From: Aromatoleum diolicum
GTDB taxonomy: Bacteria > Pseudomonadota > Gammaproteobacteria > Burkholderiales > Rhodocyclaceae
NCBI RefSeq assembly: GCF_012910955.1
Contig: NZ_WTVQ01000046.1
Location: forward strand, 1 to 40,822
Direction: 5' to 3'
DNA length: 40,822 bases
Position numbers and translations under genes: made by a program. The stretch's first letter is position 1. Every line of letters begins with the position of its first letter. The notes beneath the pieces are model-generated. The model was not told the origin of the DNA, searched no databases, and worked only from the letters and a program-made list of their open reading frames with translations. Positions 26,210 through 35,541 of this stretch are shown one piece after another.

Positions 26210-26455
26210 ATGGCAAAGACGGCAAACACGCCGAAATCCTTCGAATCGGCCATCGCCGAACTTGAAACAATTGTCCAGGAAATGGAAACCGGCAGCATCA
26301 CGCTCGAACAGGCGCTGGAACGTTACCAGCGCGGAGCCGGTCTGCTGAAATACTGCCAGGAAACCCTGCAGGCCGCAGAGCAACGCGTGCACCAGCTCGA
26401 AAATGGCATGCTCGCTCCTCTGCCCCCCGCCGAAGACAAGAGGAGCCCGGAGTGA
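26210..26455 (+). CDS. xseB: Exodeoxyribonuclease VII small subunit
   Basis: An 81-residue protein with the family pattern: FESAIAELETIVQEMETG, SITLEQALERYQRG and LLKYCQETLQAAEQRV, a two-helix coiled coil that binds several-fold to XseA for single-strand DNA degradation. The partner xseA is not in the window. It heads the xseB-ispA-dxs run, the usual proteobacterial order, and ispA starts within its stop codon (GTGA). The 129-bp region before it is shared with the divergent Rieske gene; I see only weak promoter matches there. Confidence 0.95.
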   Translation: MAKTANTPKSFESAIAELETIVQEMETGSITLEQALERYQRGAGLLKYCQETLQAAEQRVHQLENGMLAPLPPAEDKRSPE

Positions 26456-27348
26456 ACCAGAACCATTTTGCAGCCTGGATGGAGAGCATCCAGCGACGTT
26501 CCGAAACCGCCCTCGCTGCCCTGTTGCCTGAAGCGAACATCGCGCCGAATCGTCTTCACGACGCCATGCGTTACGCCGTGCTGGGTGGCGGCAAGCGGGT
26601 ACGTCCGCTGCTGGTGCATGCCGCCGGGCAGCTTGCCGGAGCGGACCCCGAACGCCTCGACCGCATCGCCTGCGCGGTGGAACTGATCCACGCCTATTCC
26701 CTCGTCCACGACGATCTGCCGTGCATGGACGACGACGTGCTGCGGCGCGGCAAACCCACTGTGCATGTCGAATACGACGAGGCCACCGCCCTGCTGGTCG
26801 GCGACGCCTTGCAGGCGCTCGCGTTCCAGACGCTGGCCGAGACCCCGCTCAGTGATGAGCCTGCAGTGCAGCTGGCGATGATCACACTGCTTGCCCGCGC
26901 CTCCGGCTCGCGCGGCATGGCAGGCGGTCAGGCCATCGATCTCGACGCCGTCGGGAAGCAACTGAGCCGCGAAGAACTCGAGTTCATGCACATCCACAAG
27001 ACCGGCGCGCTGATCCGCGCCTCGGTGTTGCTGGGCGCGCAATGCGGCACGCCGCTGCCCCCCGACGATCTCGCCCGGCTCGACCACTATGGCAAGCTCG
27101 TCGGGCTGCTGTTTCAGGTCGTCGACGACATCCTCGACGCCCAGGCCGACACCGCCACCCTCGGCAAGACCGCGGGCAAGGATGCCGACCACAACAAACC
27201 CACCTATGTCACCCTGCTGGGCATGGCGGACGCCCGTGCACTGGCCGAGTCGCTGCTCGCCAATGCACGCAGCGCCATTGCGCCCTTCGGCGAGCAGGCC
27301 GCCAGACTGGACGAACTGGCAAGCTTCATCGTCCATCGAAGATTTTGA
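26452..27348 (+). CDS. ispA: Farnesyl diphosphate synthase
   Basis: A 298-residue trans-prenyltransferase joining IPP to DMAPP and GPP to give FPP, precursor of quinone tails and undecaprenyl or hopanoid lipids. The first Asp-rich motif is D87-D88-x4-D93 ([10 protein letters not shown]) and the second is VDDILD near residue 225. The residues at positions 4 and 5 before the first motif (Y82, S83) fit a short-chain (C15) product. A GTG start at 26452 overlaps the xseB stop. dxs follows after 23 bases. Confidence 0.95.
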   Translation: MNQNHFAAWMESIQRRSETALAALLPEANIAPNRLHDAMRYAVLGGGKRVRPLLVHAAGQLAGADPERLDRIACAVELIHAYSLVHDDLPCMDDDVLRRGKPTVHVEYDEATALLVGDALQALAFQTLAETPLSDEPAVQLAMITLLARASGSRGMAGGQAIDLDAVGKQLSREELEFMHIHKTGALIRASVLLGAQCGTPLPPDDLARLDHYGKLVGLLFQVVDDILDAQADTATLGKTAGKDADHNKPTYVTLLGMADARALAESLLANARSAIAPFGEQAARLDELASFIVHRRF

Positions 27349-27371
27349 ATTCCGACCTGCCGGACACGAAC

Positions 27372-29234
27372 ATGCCCTCGTACCCCCTGCTGCATCGTAT
27401 CGACTCGCCTTCCGATCTGCGCCGCTTCGAGCGGCGCGAGCTGCATGCCCTGGCTACCGAACTGCGCGCCTTCCTGATCGAGTCGGTGTCGAAGACCGGT
27501 GGCCATCTGTCCTCGAACCTCGGCACGGTGGAACTTTCCATCGCTCTGCACTACATCTTCGATACTCCGGAAGACCGCATCGTGTGGGACGTCGGGCACC
27601 AGACCTACGGCCACAAGATTCTCACCGGACGCCGCGACGCGATGAGCGGGCTGCGCCATTTCGGCGGAATTTCCGGCTTTCCTCGGCGCTGCGAGAGTGA
27701 ATACGACACCTTCGGCACCGCACACTCGTCGACGTCGATTTCCGCCGCGCTCGGCATGGCGGTGGCCGCGCATGACCGTGGCGAAGACCGGCGCGCGATC
27801 GCGGTAATCGGCGACGGCGCAATGTCCGCCGGCATGGCGTTTGAGGCACTCAACAACGCCGGCGATATGCGCGACGTCAACCTGCTGGTGATCCTCAACG
27901 ACAACGAGATGTCGATATCGCCGCCCGTTGGTGCGCTCACCAAGATCCTCGCGCGCATGCTGTCCGGCAGCACCTACAATGCGGCGCGGCGCGCCGGCGA
28001 GAAGGTTCTGGGCGTCGCCCCGCCGATGCTCGACTTTGCGCGCAAGGTCGAAGAACACGTCAAGGGGCTGATCACCCCCGGCACCCTGTTCGAGGAATTC
28101 GGCTTCCACTACTACGGGCCGATCGACGGTCACGACCTTGACGCGTTGATTCCAACGCTGCAGAACCTGAAGAAACTCAAGGGCCCGCAGTTCCTCCATG
28201 TCATCACACGCAAAGGCCAGGGATACAAGCTCGCAGAGGCCGACCCGATCCTCTACCATGGGGTGTCGAAGTTCGACCACCGCGCAGGCATCCAGACCGG
28301 CAAGGGGGGCGGCAAGCTCACCTACACGCAGGTGTTCGGCGACTGGCTGTGTGACATCGCCGCGCGCGACGACAAGGTCATCGGCATTACGCCGGCGATG
28401 CGTGAAGGCTCCGGCATGGTGCGTTTCGCGCAGGAGTTTCCCGACCGCTACCACGACGTCGGCATCGCCGAGCAACATGCGCTGACTTTCGCCGCCGGTC
28501 TCGCCTGCGAAGGTTTCAAGCCCGTGGTGGCGATCTACTCGACCTTCCTGCAGCGCGCCTACGACCAGCTCATCCACGACATCGCGCTGCAAAACCTGCC
28601 GGTCGTCTTCGCCATCGACCGTGCCGGCCTGGTCGGCGCCGACGGCGCCACGCACCATGGCGCGTTCGACCTGTCCTACCTCGCCTGCATCCCCAATCTC
28701 GTCGTCATGACCCCTGCCGACGAGAACGAATGCCGGCAGATGCTCTATACCGCCTACCGTCACGACGGTCCTGCAGCAGTGCGCTACCCGCGTGGTAGTG
28801 GCATGAATGTCGCGCCGGACACCGCGATGACAGCACTGCCCATCGGCAAGGGCGAAATCCGTCGTCAGGGCCGGAAGATCGCCCTGCTCGCGTTCGGCAG
28901 CCTGCTCCCCAATGCGCTGCAGGCCGCCGAGCAGCTCGACGCCACCGTCGCCAACATGCGTTTCGTGAAACCCCTCGACACTGCGCTGATCGAAGAGCTT
29001 GCACGCAACCACGAGCTTCTCGTCACGCTCGAGGAGAACGCGGTGATCGGCGGCGCTGGCTCGGAAGTCGCCCGCGTGATCGAGAATCTGCCGCAGCGCC
29101 CGCGCCTGATGCGCCTGGGGCTGCCCGACCACTTCATCGACCACGGCGACCAGGCACAGCTGTTCGAACAGGTCGGCCTGCACCCCGCGGGCATCCTGGC
29201 CGCCATTGAACGCACCTATGCCTGCAATAGTTGA
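27372..29234 (+). CDS. dxs: 1-deoxy-D-xylulose-5-phosphate synthase
   Basis: A 620-residue thiamine-diphosphate enzyme that condenses pyruvate with glyceraldehyde 3-phosphate, the first MEP-pathway step. The thiamine-binding block is [18 protein letters not shown], with a catalytic-region His in [11 protein letters not shown] and the transketolase block in [13 protein letters not shown]. Length is typical (about 615-640). The ATG at 27372 begins the normal N-terminus ([14 protein letters not shown]). The folE2 promoter overlaps its last codons, and its stop is 57 bases before the folE2 start. Confidence 0.97.
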   Translation: MPSYPLLHRIDSPSDLRRFERRELHALATELRAFLIESVSKTGGHLSSNLGTVELSIALHYIFDTPEDRIVWDVGHQTYGHKILTGRRDAMSGLRHFGGISGFPRRCESEYDTFGTAHSSTSISAALGMAVAAHDRGEDRRAIAVIGDGAMSAGMAFEALNNAGDMRDVNLLVILNDNEMSISPPVGALTKILARMLSGSTYNAARRAGEKVLGVAPPMLDFARKVEEHVKGLITPGTLFEEFGFHYYGPIDGHDLDALIPTLQNLKKLKGPQFLHVITRKGQGYKLAEADPILYHGVSKFDHRAGIQTGKGGGKLTYTQVFGDWLCDIAARDDKVIGITPAMREGSGMVRFAQEFPDRYHDVGIAEQHALTFAAGLACEGFKPVVAIYSTFLQRAYDQLIHDIALQNLPVVFAIDRAGLVGADGATHHGAFDLSYLACIPNLVVMTPADENECRQMLYTAYRHDGPAAVRYPRGSGMNVAPDTAMTALPIGKGEIRRQGRKIALLAFGSLLPNALQAAEQLDATVANMRFVKPLDTALIEELARNHELLVTLEENAVIGGAGSEVARVIENLPQRPRLMRLGLPDHFIDHGDQAQLFEQVGLHPAGILAAIERTYACNS

Positions 29235-29264
29235 GCGGATTTGTCGGGAATGATACGATCATTC
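29231..29264 (+). promoter_or_regulatory. folE2 promoter with a 17-bp palindromic operator
   Basis: TTGAGC (29231-29236), 17 bases, TACGAT (29254-29259) with TG one base ahead form an extended -10 promoter. A perfect dyad, GAATGAT-ACG-ATCATTC (29248-29264), covers the -10. The half-site resembles those of the Fur/Zur family, and folE2 genes are often repressed by zinc-bound Zur in other bacteria; the link here is inference. It lies just inside the end of dxs. Confidence 0.6.
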
Positions 29265-29290
29265 AGCTGCAACAAATCAGAGAACGAGAC

Positions 29291-30100
29291 ATGAAATCCC
29301 ACGAGACCCACGCCATCCCCGACGTCCAGAACTCCCGGGACAGTCGTCAGCTGGCCATCAACAAGGTCGGCATCAAGTCCATCCGCCATCCGGTGCGGGT
29401 CAGCGACAAGAGTGGCGGCGTGCAGCACACGATCGCGATGTTCAACATGTATGTCGGGCTTCCCCATAATTTCAAGGGAACCCACATGTCGCGCTTCATC
29501 GAGATCCTCAACAGCAACGAGCGTGAAATCTCGGTCGAATCGATCCAGCCGATGCTGCGCGAGATGGTCAAGCGGCTCGAGGCAGAAACCGGCATCATCG
29601 AAATGAGCTTTCCGTATTTCATCAACAAGACTGCGCCGGTTTCCGGGGTGCAGAGCCTGATGGACTACGAAGTCACCTTCACGGCGGAAATCCAGGCCGA
29701 CGGCGAGTACGTATTCAACATGAAAGTCGTCGTTCCGGTGACCAGCCTGTGTCCCTGCTCGAAGAAGATCTCCGAGTACGGCGCGCACAACCAGCGCTCA
29801 CACGTTACCGTAACTGCACAGACGAACGACTTCCTGTGGATCGAGGAACTCGTGCAGCTCGTCGAGGGCCAGGCCTCATGTCAGCTCTACGGCCTGCTCA
29901 AGCGCACCGACGAAAAATACGTCACCGAGCGCGCGTACGAGAATCCGAAGTTCGTCGAAGACATGGTGCGCGACGTCGCCGGCCTGATGAACGCGGAACC
30001 GCGCATCGACCGTTATGTCGTGGAATCCGAGAACTTCGAATCCATCCACAACCACTCGGCGTATGCGCTGATCGAGCGCGACAAGCGCATCGAGGACTGA
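29291..30100 (+). CDS. folE2: GTP cyclohydrolase IB (FolE2)
   Basis: A 269-residue enzyme that opens GTP to 7,8-dihydroneopterin triphosphate for folate and queuosine synthesis, structurally distinct from FolE1 and able to use metals other than zinc. The conserved block [21 protein letters not shown] and the start [20 protein letters not shown] are intact. I chose the ATG at 29291 after GAGAACGAGAC. It has its own promoter with a palindromic operator. It may supply pterin when zinc is scarce and would feed the queuosine path that includes queG at 11539. No folE1 is in the window. Confidence 0.95.
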   Translation: MKSHETHAIPDVQNSRDSRQLAINKVGIKSIRHPVRVSDKSGGVQHTIAMFNMYVGLPHNFKGTHMSRFIEILNSNEREISVESIQPMLREMVKRLEAETGIIEMSFPYFINKTAPVSGVQSLMDYEVTFTAEIQADGEYVFNMKVVVPVTSLCPCSKKISEYGAHNQRSHVTVTAQTNDFLWIEELVQLVEGQASCQLYGLLKRTDEKYVTERAYENPKFVEDMVRDVAGLMNAEPRIDRYVVESENFESIHNHSAYALIERDKRIED

Positions 30101-30137
30101 TTCGACGCGAACTCAAGGCCGACAGGCCATCAACAAC

Positions 30138-30175
30138 AAAAAGCGGGAGTCGCATGTTGCGAACTCCCGCTTTTT
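30138..30175. terminator. Bidirectional rho-independent terminator
   Basis: AAAAAGCGGGAGT (30138-30150) pairs perfectly over 13 bp with ACTCCCGCTTTTT (30163-30175), loop 12 bases. The A/T runs give a U-tract on each strand. It sits between the convergent folE2 and MaoC-family genes. Confidence 0.9.
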
Positions 30176-30217
30176 CGATTCTGCAGCGGACCGATCCGGC
30201 CGCCGGACCACATACCG

Positions 30218-30667
30218 TCAGCTGCGTGCCGGCACCAGGATCTCGGCCTCGCCTTCGAGTACTACCTTGCCAGCCACCGTGCACACGGTATCGAACAACA
30301 CACGACGCTTCGCGGTGATCAATTCCTTCACGGTCACGCGCGCCACAACGGTATCCCCCGCCTTTACCGGCGCCTTGAACTTCAGCGTCTGAGCGAGATA
30401 GATGCAGCCAGGCCCAGGCAGCTTGGTCGCGAAAACCGTCGAGATGTAGCTGGCCGACAGCATCCCGTGCGCAATACGCCCGCCGAACATCGAAGCATCG
30501 GCAAATTCACCATCGAGATGCACGGGATTGGTGTCGCCCGACACGCCCGCAAACATCAGAATATCGGCTTCGCCCACGGTGCGTCCCACCGCTGCCGTCA
30601 TGCCGATCTTCAAATCCTCGAACTGATACCCGTAAAACTCGGAAAAATCGCGCGTCTGTTCGCTCAT
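30218..30667 (-). CDS. MaoC-family enoyl-CoA hydratase (R-specific, PhaJ-like)
   Basis: A 149-residue single hot-dog-fold hydratase. The catalytic pair D45 and H50 lies in the hydratase-2 motif GVSGDTNPVHLDGEFA, followed by GGRIAHGML. Such enzymes add water to trans-2-enoyl-CoA to give (R)-3-hydroxyacyl-CoA, often feeding polyhydroxyalkanoate synthesis; other MaoC proteins act in acyl-CoA breakdown. The ATG at 30667 is the start, with AGGA somewhat distant. It stands alone after a 272-bp gap from the HicA-like gene, with no pha genes nearby, so the pathway is open. Confidence 0.88.
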   Translation of the reverse strand: MSEQTRDFSEFYGYQFEDLKIGMTAAVGRTVGEADILMFAGVSGDTNPVHLDGEFADASMFGGRIAHGMLSASYISTVFATKLPGPGCIYLAQTLKFKAPVKAGDTVVARVTVKELITAKRRVLFDTVCTVAGKVVLEGEAEILVPARS

Positions 30668-30939
30668 GTCATTCACATCCTGCAAACCCTCTCCACACAC
30701 ACGGCCTCATAGTGAGCACTTTGCATACGAGGAAAGGAATCAATAAAGTGTCGTCGATCCCGCCGACCGGGAACGATACATAGAGCATACCGCAAACACC
30801 TTGCCAATCGTGTTACATCAGGCAAGCATGTCCCATGGCCCTGCGGCACGACTTCTTGGGCAGCGAAAGCGGGCGAATGGAACTCGTACCCGGGCCCGCT
30901 CGTGACGGCGAATACGCCCCTGGCGTGAGGCCAATCGGT

Positions 30940-31227
30940 TCAGTGCGCGCTATCGCCGCGAGATTCATACGCCGACGGGCTCACACCTGCGTGGGCGAGA
31001 TACTCGCGCAGCTGCTTGATGTCCTGCTTCGAACACTCGCTGCCGTGATGCGGGTAGTGCAGAAACCCTTCCACCTTGTTGAGCACTATCCGGAAACGCG
31101 CTCCATGCGCGGGCTCGATGGTCGCGCCGAGGTGTAGCAGCAAGGACTCGATCTCACGCCAGTGGATGTTCGCGCTGATCGGGTCCTGGAAGATCGTGCG
31201 CAGCAGATTGATGTGCTTGTGGCTCAT
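30940..31227 (-). CDS. Solitary HicA-like (dsRBD-fold) protein
   Basis: A 95-residue protein with the HicA pattern: LLRTIFQDPISANIHWREIESLLLHLGA, then strands and a His-rich segment, FLHYPHHGSE, ending in DIKQLREYLAHAGV. HicA toxins are mRNA interferases with a catalytic His and a dsRNA-binding-like fold; here several histidines (H57, H60, H61) could take that place. No HicB antitoxin lies on either side: the next genes are MaoC (272 bp downstream) and hyfI (102 bp upstream). GAGAGG precedes the ATG. It may be domesticated rather than toxic. The HicA assignment is moderately sure; toxicity is not shown. Confidence 0.7.
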   Translation of the reverse strand: MSHKHINLLRTIFQDPISANIHWREIESLLLHLGATIEPAHGARFRIVLNKVEGFLHYPHHGSECSKQDIKQLREYLAHAGVSPSAYESRGDSAH

Positions 31228-31329
31228 GATGGAAGCCCTCTCTTGAATGATCGATACTGCGACCCGGCGCGCCACGATTGGCCGCACTACGCAGGTTAAC
31301 AACCCGGTCGGAAACCCAACTTTTCCTTT

Positions 31330-31875
31330 TCAATTAGACTCCGCATCGGCAGAAATGTCATCCGGATGACTTGTGCAAACGGCCGCGAGAATTCCACGCA
31401 GGATGTCGATTGGCGGTGGCGGACAACCGGGAACGGCGACATCCACCGGGATGACGTTGGATACCCTGCCGCAACTGGCGTAGCTTTCGCCGAAAATCCC
31501 GCCGGTGCAGCCGCAGTCACCGACAGCGACCACCAGTTTCGGTGCCGGCGTCGCATCATAGGTGCGCCTCAGTGCGATCTCCATGTGCCGCGATACGGGC
31601 CCGGTCACCAGCAACATGTCAGCGTGACGCGGGCTGGCGACGAACTTGATGCCCAGCCCCTCGATGTTGTAGTAGGGATTGTTCAGGGCGTTGATTTCGA
31701 GTTCGCAGCCGTTGCAGGAGCCGGCGTCCACCTCGCGAATCGCCAGCGCACGTCCGAGGATGGCAAGGATTTCCGCGTGAATCTGCTGGGCGTCGGTTCG
31801 CCACTCCAACGCGGGCTGCGGCTTCGGTTCGGTGACGATGCCGGTACGCGCAATTCTCTTGAGCACTTGCCACAT
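31330..31875 (-). CDS. hyfI: HyfI/HycG-like small subunit (NuoB family)
   Basis: A 181-residue [4Fe-4S] subunit homologous to NuoB and to the small subunit of group 4 hydrogenases. The four cluster cysteines are kept: C54 and C57 in GSCNGCE, C121 in GDCGCTGG and C151 in VPGCPPPP. So the terminal (N2-type) iron-sulfur centre should form. It is the last gene of the minus-strand operon, its ATG overlapping the hyfG stop by one base (TGATG). Its partner large subunit lacks the [NiFe] ligands, so this cluster cannot pass electrons to a hydrogenase centre; the terminal acceptor is unknown. hyfI is used for homology only. Confidence 0.9.
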   Translation of the reverse strand: MWQVLKRIARTGIVTEPKPQPALEWRTDAQQIHAEILAILGRALAIREVDAGSCNGCELEINALNNPYYNIEGLGIKFVASPRHADMLLVTGPVSRHMEIALRRTYDATPAPKLVVAVGDCGCTGGIFGESYASCGRVSNVIPVDVAVPGCPPPPIDILRGILAAVCTSHPDDISADAESN

Positions 31876-33419
31876 CACAGATCCTGTCCTGCGTAACTGA
31901 GATTGAAGGATTTGTTGATCAGCGGAAAGTCGGCAACGATGTTGCCGATCACCGCGTGCTCCAGTACCGGCCAGTTCTGCCAGGACGGATCGTGGCAGTG
32001 GCATCGGGAAATTGCACCCACTGCATCCGTCTCCAGCGCCACCAAGACCTCTCCGCGCCAGCCCTCTACCCAGCCGGCACCTTTCGTGTTCGCCGGGGCA
32101 ACCGTCGGTGCGTGGATCGGTCCATGCGGCAGTTCGTCGAGCAACGCATCGCTAAGGCGGAGCGATTCGAACAGCTCGGCGAAACGGATATTCACGCGCG
32201 CCGCAACATCGCCGTTCTGCTGGCTGCATGGCTTAAACCTGATGTGGCCGTAAGGCGCCCATCCAAAATCGGCACGCAGGTCCGCCACACCCCCGCTCGC
32301 ACGTGCGGCCAGACCGGTGAGGCCGAGCTTCCGTGCGAGGTCCGGCGTGATGCGCCCGGTGGTGACGAGACGATCCTGCAGGCCGGCGTGCTCATCGAAG
32401 ATGGACTGCAACTCGCTGACCGCGGAAATCATGACCGCGGTTTGTTCGCGCAGCATCTGGCGCGCATCGCGCGGCGGGTCGCTGACGACGCCACCGGGGC
32501 GGATCTGGTCCATCAACAGTCGATGGCCGAAACACTTCGCATTCACCCGCAGCCAGTCTTCGCGCAGGCGCGAGAACTGCGCAAGCGCCATGCCGAATGC
32601 TGCATCGTTGCCGAGTGCGCCGAGATCACCCAGATGATTGGCGATGCGCTCGCGCTCGAGCAGCAGTGCGCGCAACCAGCATGCCCGCTCCGGCACCTGG
32701 GCCGCCGACAGCGACTCGACCGCCATCGCGTAGGCCCACGCATAGGCTACCGTGCTGTCGCCCGACACCCGTCCCGCCAGCCGCGCGCCCTCATCGACCG
32801 TCATGCCGACAAAACGTCGCTCGATACCCTTGTGCTTGTAGCCGAGGCGCTGCTCGAGTCGCAGCACCTTCTCGCCAACGACGGAGAAGCGGAAGTGGCC
32901 CGGTTCGATGATGCCGGCGTGCACCGGACCGACCGGAATCTCATGCACCCCGTCGCCTTCGACACGCACGAAAGCGTAATCGGCGGCGGCAGGATCGAAG
33001 CGCTCTTGACCCGTGTTTTCATTACGCAGCGGAAAATAGTCTTCCGGCCAGGCATCGTGGCGCAGCCAGGGGCGATCATCGCCGCTGCCGTCGGCGACGA
33101 AGCCGACGAGGTCGCGCGCCGCCCGCTGCATGCGGTTCGCGGCGGGAAACAGGTGCGCGATGTCCGGATAACGTGGTTGCACCGTATCGAGTGCGAGGTA
33201 CGCCCACAGCAGCCCGTCAGCGCAGCGGTAGGCAGCCGACACTTCAAATCCGCCTCCCGCGGCACGATGGTCAGCCCCCCACAGGCTCACCAGCTGGCCA
33301 TGTATTTCAACGACGGAGCGTGCCAAATCCTGCCACTGTACGGCGTCCACCCGCGCACGAAAGATGGGAAGGGGCGCATCCAGACGTGCGAATTCGCAAT
33401 CGATTCCGAAAAAGCGCAT
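31875..33419 (-). CDS. hyfG: HyfG/HycE-like large subunit lacking the [NiFe] ligands
   Basis: A 514-residue fusion of a NuoC-like domain (about 1-150) and a NuoD/hydrogenase large-subunit domain. Hydrogenases of group 4 have CGIC in the N-terminal motif and DPCxxC near the end. Here the matching positions read RVSGDSTVAYAW (217-228) and DPSWQN (477-482), so all four cysteines are replaced. The rest of the fold is conserved (GYKHKGIERR, RVNIRFAELFESL). It is therefore not a hydrogenase but resembles the Ehr-type (energy-converting-hydrogenase-related) subunits, such as the M. tuberculosis Rv0087 family. A GGAGG site precedes the ATG. A quinone-like cavity, as in NuoD, is one possibility. Confidence 0.88.
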   Translation of the reverse strand: MRFFGIDCEFARLDAPLPIFRARVDAVQWQDLARSVVEIHGQLVSLWGADHRAAGGGFEVSAAYRCADGLLWAYLALDTVQPRYPDIAHLFPAANRMQRAARDLVGFVADGSGDDRPWLRHDAWPEDYFPLRNENTGQERFDPAAADYAFVRVEGDGVHEIPVGPVHAGIIEPGHFRFSVVGEKVLRLEQRLGYKHKGIERRFVGMTVDEGARLAGRVSGDSTVAYAWAYAMAVESLSAAQVPERACWLRALLLERERIANHLGDLGALGNDAAFGMALAQFSRLREDWLRVNAKCFGHRLLMDQIRPGGVVSDPPRDARQMLREQTAVMISAVSELQSIFDEHAGLQDRLVTTGRITPDLARKLGLTGLAARASGGVADLRADFGWAPYGHIRFKPCSQQNGDVAARVNIRFAELFESLRLSDALLDELPHGPIHAPTVAPANTKGAGWVEGWRGEVLVALETDAVGAISRCHCHDPSWQNWPVLEHAVIGNIVADFPLINKSFNLSYAGQDL

Positions 33420-33420
33420 G

Positions 33421-34878
33421 TCAGCCTCCTGCGATCATCCTGGCGGCCTGCACGTACCAGTCGTTTAGATAGGGCGGAATGTAAAGCCCGAGCATCAGGC
33501 CCAGACCGAGATGGATGAACACCGGCAGCAGAGCCGGCGGATGTGCGAGTGGCCGCATCGACGTCTCGCCAAACACCATCGGTTGCACCCGGCTGAAGAT
33601 GGCCGCAAATGCCACACCCAGCGCAACCAGGAGAAATGGCGTAGCCCACGGAACCTCGCGCATGGCGGTCGTCAGGATGAGGAACTCGCTCGCAAACACG
33701 CCGAACGGCGGCATGCCGAGAATCGCCAGCGAGCCGAGCATCAACCCCCAGCCCACGGTGGGACTCACCTTGAGCAAGCCACGGATATCGTCCATCAACT
33801 GCGAGCCCGCCTTCTGGGCCGCATGGCCGACGGCAAAAAAAATCGCCGACTTGATCAGCGCATGGACGGTCATGTGCAACAAACCAGCGAAATTGGCGAC
33901 CGGCCCGCCGATGCCGAACGCGAAAGTCATCAGCCCCATGTGTTCGATCGACGAATACGCGAACATGCGCTTCACGTCGCGCTGGCGCGACAGGAAGAAG
34001 GCCGCGGTGACCACCGTGATGAGGCCGAAGCCGATCATCATCTGCCCGGGAAGACCGTTCTGCAGCGATCCGTCTGCCAGCACCTTGCAACGCAACACGG
34101 CATACAGCGCAACGTTCAGCAACAGGCCGGAGAGTACCGCCGAAATCGGCGTCGGCCCTTCCGCATGAGCATCCGGGAGCCAGTTGTGCACCGGCACGAG
34201 TCCCACCTTGGTACCGTAACCGAGGAGCAGGAAGACAAACGCCAGCGACAGGATGCCCGGATCGAGCAGGTGCTTGGCGGCGGCCAGATGGGTCCACAGC
34301 AGCGCGCTGTCGCCGCCACCGATGGCCCGTTCCGCCGCCATGTACAGCAGGATCGTGCCGAACAGCGCCTGCGCGATACCGACGCCGCACAGAATGAAGT
34401 ACTTCCACGCCGCCTCGAGGCTTGCGGCGGTACGATAGACCGACACCAACAGCACGGTGGTCAAAGTCGCCGCCTCCATCGCGACCCACAGAATGCCGAG
34501 GTTGTTGGTGGTCAGGGCCACCAGCATCATGCCGTTGAACAGCTGGTACATGCTGTGAAACAGCCGCATGCGTCCTGGCGTCATCTTGCCGTGATCGCGT
34601 TCGACACGCATGTAGGGGCGCGAGAACAGGGAGGTCGTGAAGCCGACAAAAGCGGTCAGCGTCACCAGAAAGACGTTGAGCGCATCCACGAAAAACCATT
34701 CACCCCAGACCAGCAGCGGGCCGTCACGGATGATGTCGGAAGTCAGCCAGCCAGCGGCCAGCAGTGTCAGCAGGCTCACGGCGGCATTGAGATCCTGGCC
34801 CACCGGCCTGTCGCCCCAGATCGCCAGCAGCAGGCCTCCGACCAAGGGAATCGTGAGGACCAGCAGAAGGGCTTCCAT
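33421..34878 (-). CDS. hyfF: HyfF-like antiporter subunit (NuoM/N family)
   Basis: A 485-residue inner-membrane protein of about 13-14 helices in the Mrp/NuoLMN proton-antiporter family. The charged residues needed for pumping are present: E135 in WVAMEAATL, K224 in GYGTKVGLVPVHNWLPDAH and H231. Its likely role is proton (or sodium) translocation in the membrane arm of the complex. It is 1-2 bases from hyfE and hyfG, so it is in one operon. Length is a little under E. coli HyfF (about 526). Confidence 0.92.
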   Translation of the reverse strand: MEALLLVLTIPLVGGLLLAIWGDRPVGQDLNAAVSLLTLLAAGWLTSDIIRDGPLLVWGEWFFVDALNVFLVTLTAFVGFTTSLFSRPYMRVERDHGKMTPGRMRLFHSMYQLFNGMMLVALTTNNLGILWVAMEAATLTTVLLVSVYRTAASLEAAWKYFILCGVGIAQALFGTILLYMAAERAIGGGDSALLWTHLAAAKHLLDPGILSLAFVFLLLGYGTKVGLVPVHNWLPDAHAEGPTPISAVLSGLLLNVALYAVLRCKVLADGSLQNGLPGQMMIGFGLITVVTAAFFLSRQRDVKRMFAYSSIEHMGLMTFAFGIGGPVANFAGLLHMTVHALIKSAIFFAVGHAAQKAGSQLMDDIRGLLKVSPTVGWGLMLGSLAILGMPPFGVFASEFLILTTAMREVPWATPFLLVALGVAFAAIFSRVQPMVFGETSMRPLAHPPALLPVFIHLGLGLMLGLYIPPYLNDWYVQAARMIAGG

Positions 34879-34880
34879 GT

Positions 34881-35540
34881 CTATTCGTCCTTGAGTTTTT
34901 CGAGGTGTCGAATGTCCAGGCTATCGAACTGCTCGCGGATCTGGAACATGAACACACCAAGAATCAGGATGCCGACGAGCACGTCGAATGCGATGCCCAG
35001 TTCGACGATCATCGGCATGCCGCTGGTCGCAGCGGTAGCGGCGAAGAACAGCCCATTTTCCATCGATAGGAAACCGATCACCTGCGGCACGGCCTTGGCA
35101 CGGACGATCATCATCAGGAAGGACAGCAGCACGCAGGCGAGCGCGATACCGAGCGTCCCGTGCGCAATCGAGGCTGACAGGCTCGCGATCGGCGCTGCCA
35201 GGTTGAAGGCGAAGATCACCAGCACAATGCCGATCAGCATCGTCGTCGGGATGTTAAACAGGGTCTCGACGTCCCAGCGCACGTTGAGCCGCTGGATCAC
35301 CCGATGCAACAGGATGGGAATCAGGACCACCTTGAGCACGAAGGTGATCACCGCCGAGTAATACAGGTGATGCTGTCCGGTCAGATACGCCACTACCAAC
35401 GTCGCTGCGACGAGCGATGCCCCTTGCAGCGTGAACAGGTGGATCAGGGTCAGGATGCGCCGCTGCGCGATCATCGCGAAAGCCAGCACAAGCAGGACCG
35501 CAGCGAAAAGGTTGATGCTCTGGGCGAGTAGCGCTTCCAT
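34881..35540 (-). CDS. hyfE: HyfE-like membrane subunit
   Basis: A 219-residue integral membrane protein with about seven helices, similar in size and pattern to hydrogenase-4 HyfE; the last part is NuoK-like, with ENGLFFAA. It is a small subunit of the membrane arm, probably bridging the antiporter subunits and the HyfC helices. I chose the ATG at 35540 because it follows the hyfC stop by one base and gives the standard MEALLAQSINLFAAVLL opening. The gene belongs to the minus-strand operon. Confidence 0.88.
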   Translation of the reverse strand: MEALLAQSINLFAAVLLVLAFAMIAQRRILTLIHLFTLQGASLVAATLVVAYLTGQHHLYYSAVITFVLKVVLIPILLHRVIQRLNVRWDVETLFNIPTTMLIGIVLVIFAFNLAAPIASLSASIAHGTLGIALACVLLSFLMMIVRAKAVPQVIGFLSMENGLFFAATAATSGMPMIVELGIAFDVLVGILILGVFMFQIREQFDSLDIRHLEKLKDE

Positions 35541-35541
35541 G

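Noticed and set aside
27204-29183. Long open frame antisense to dxs
   Set aside because: It lies wholly opposite dxs and ispA and has no recognisable motif or ribosome site.
30668-30939. Possible small RNA or gene between the HicA-like and MaoC genes
   Set aside because: No open frame with a ribosome site and no strong terminator-type hairpin was found.
33511-35361. Open frame on the plus strand across hyfF and hyfE
   Set aside because: Composition is His/Arg/Gln-rich antisense of membrane proteins; the minus strand encodes the real subunits.
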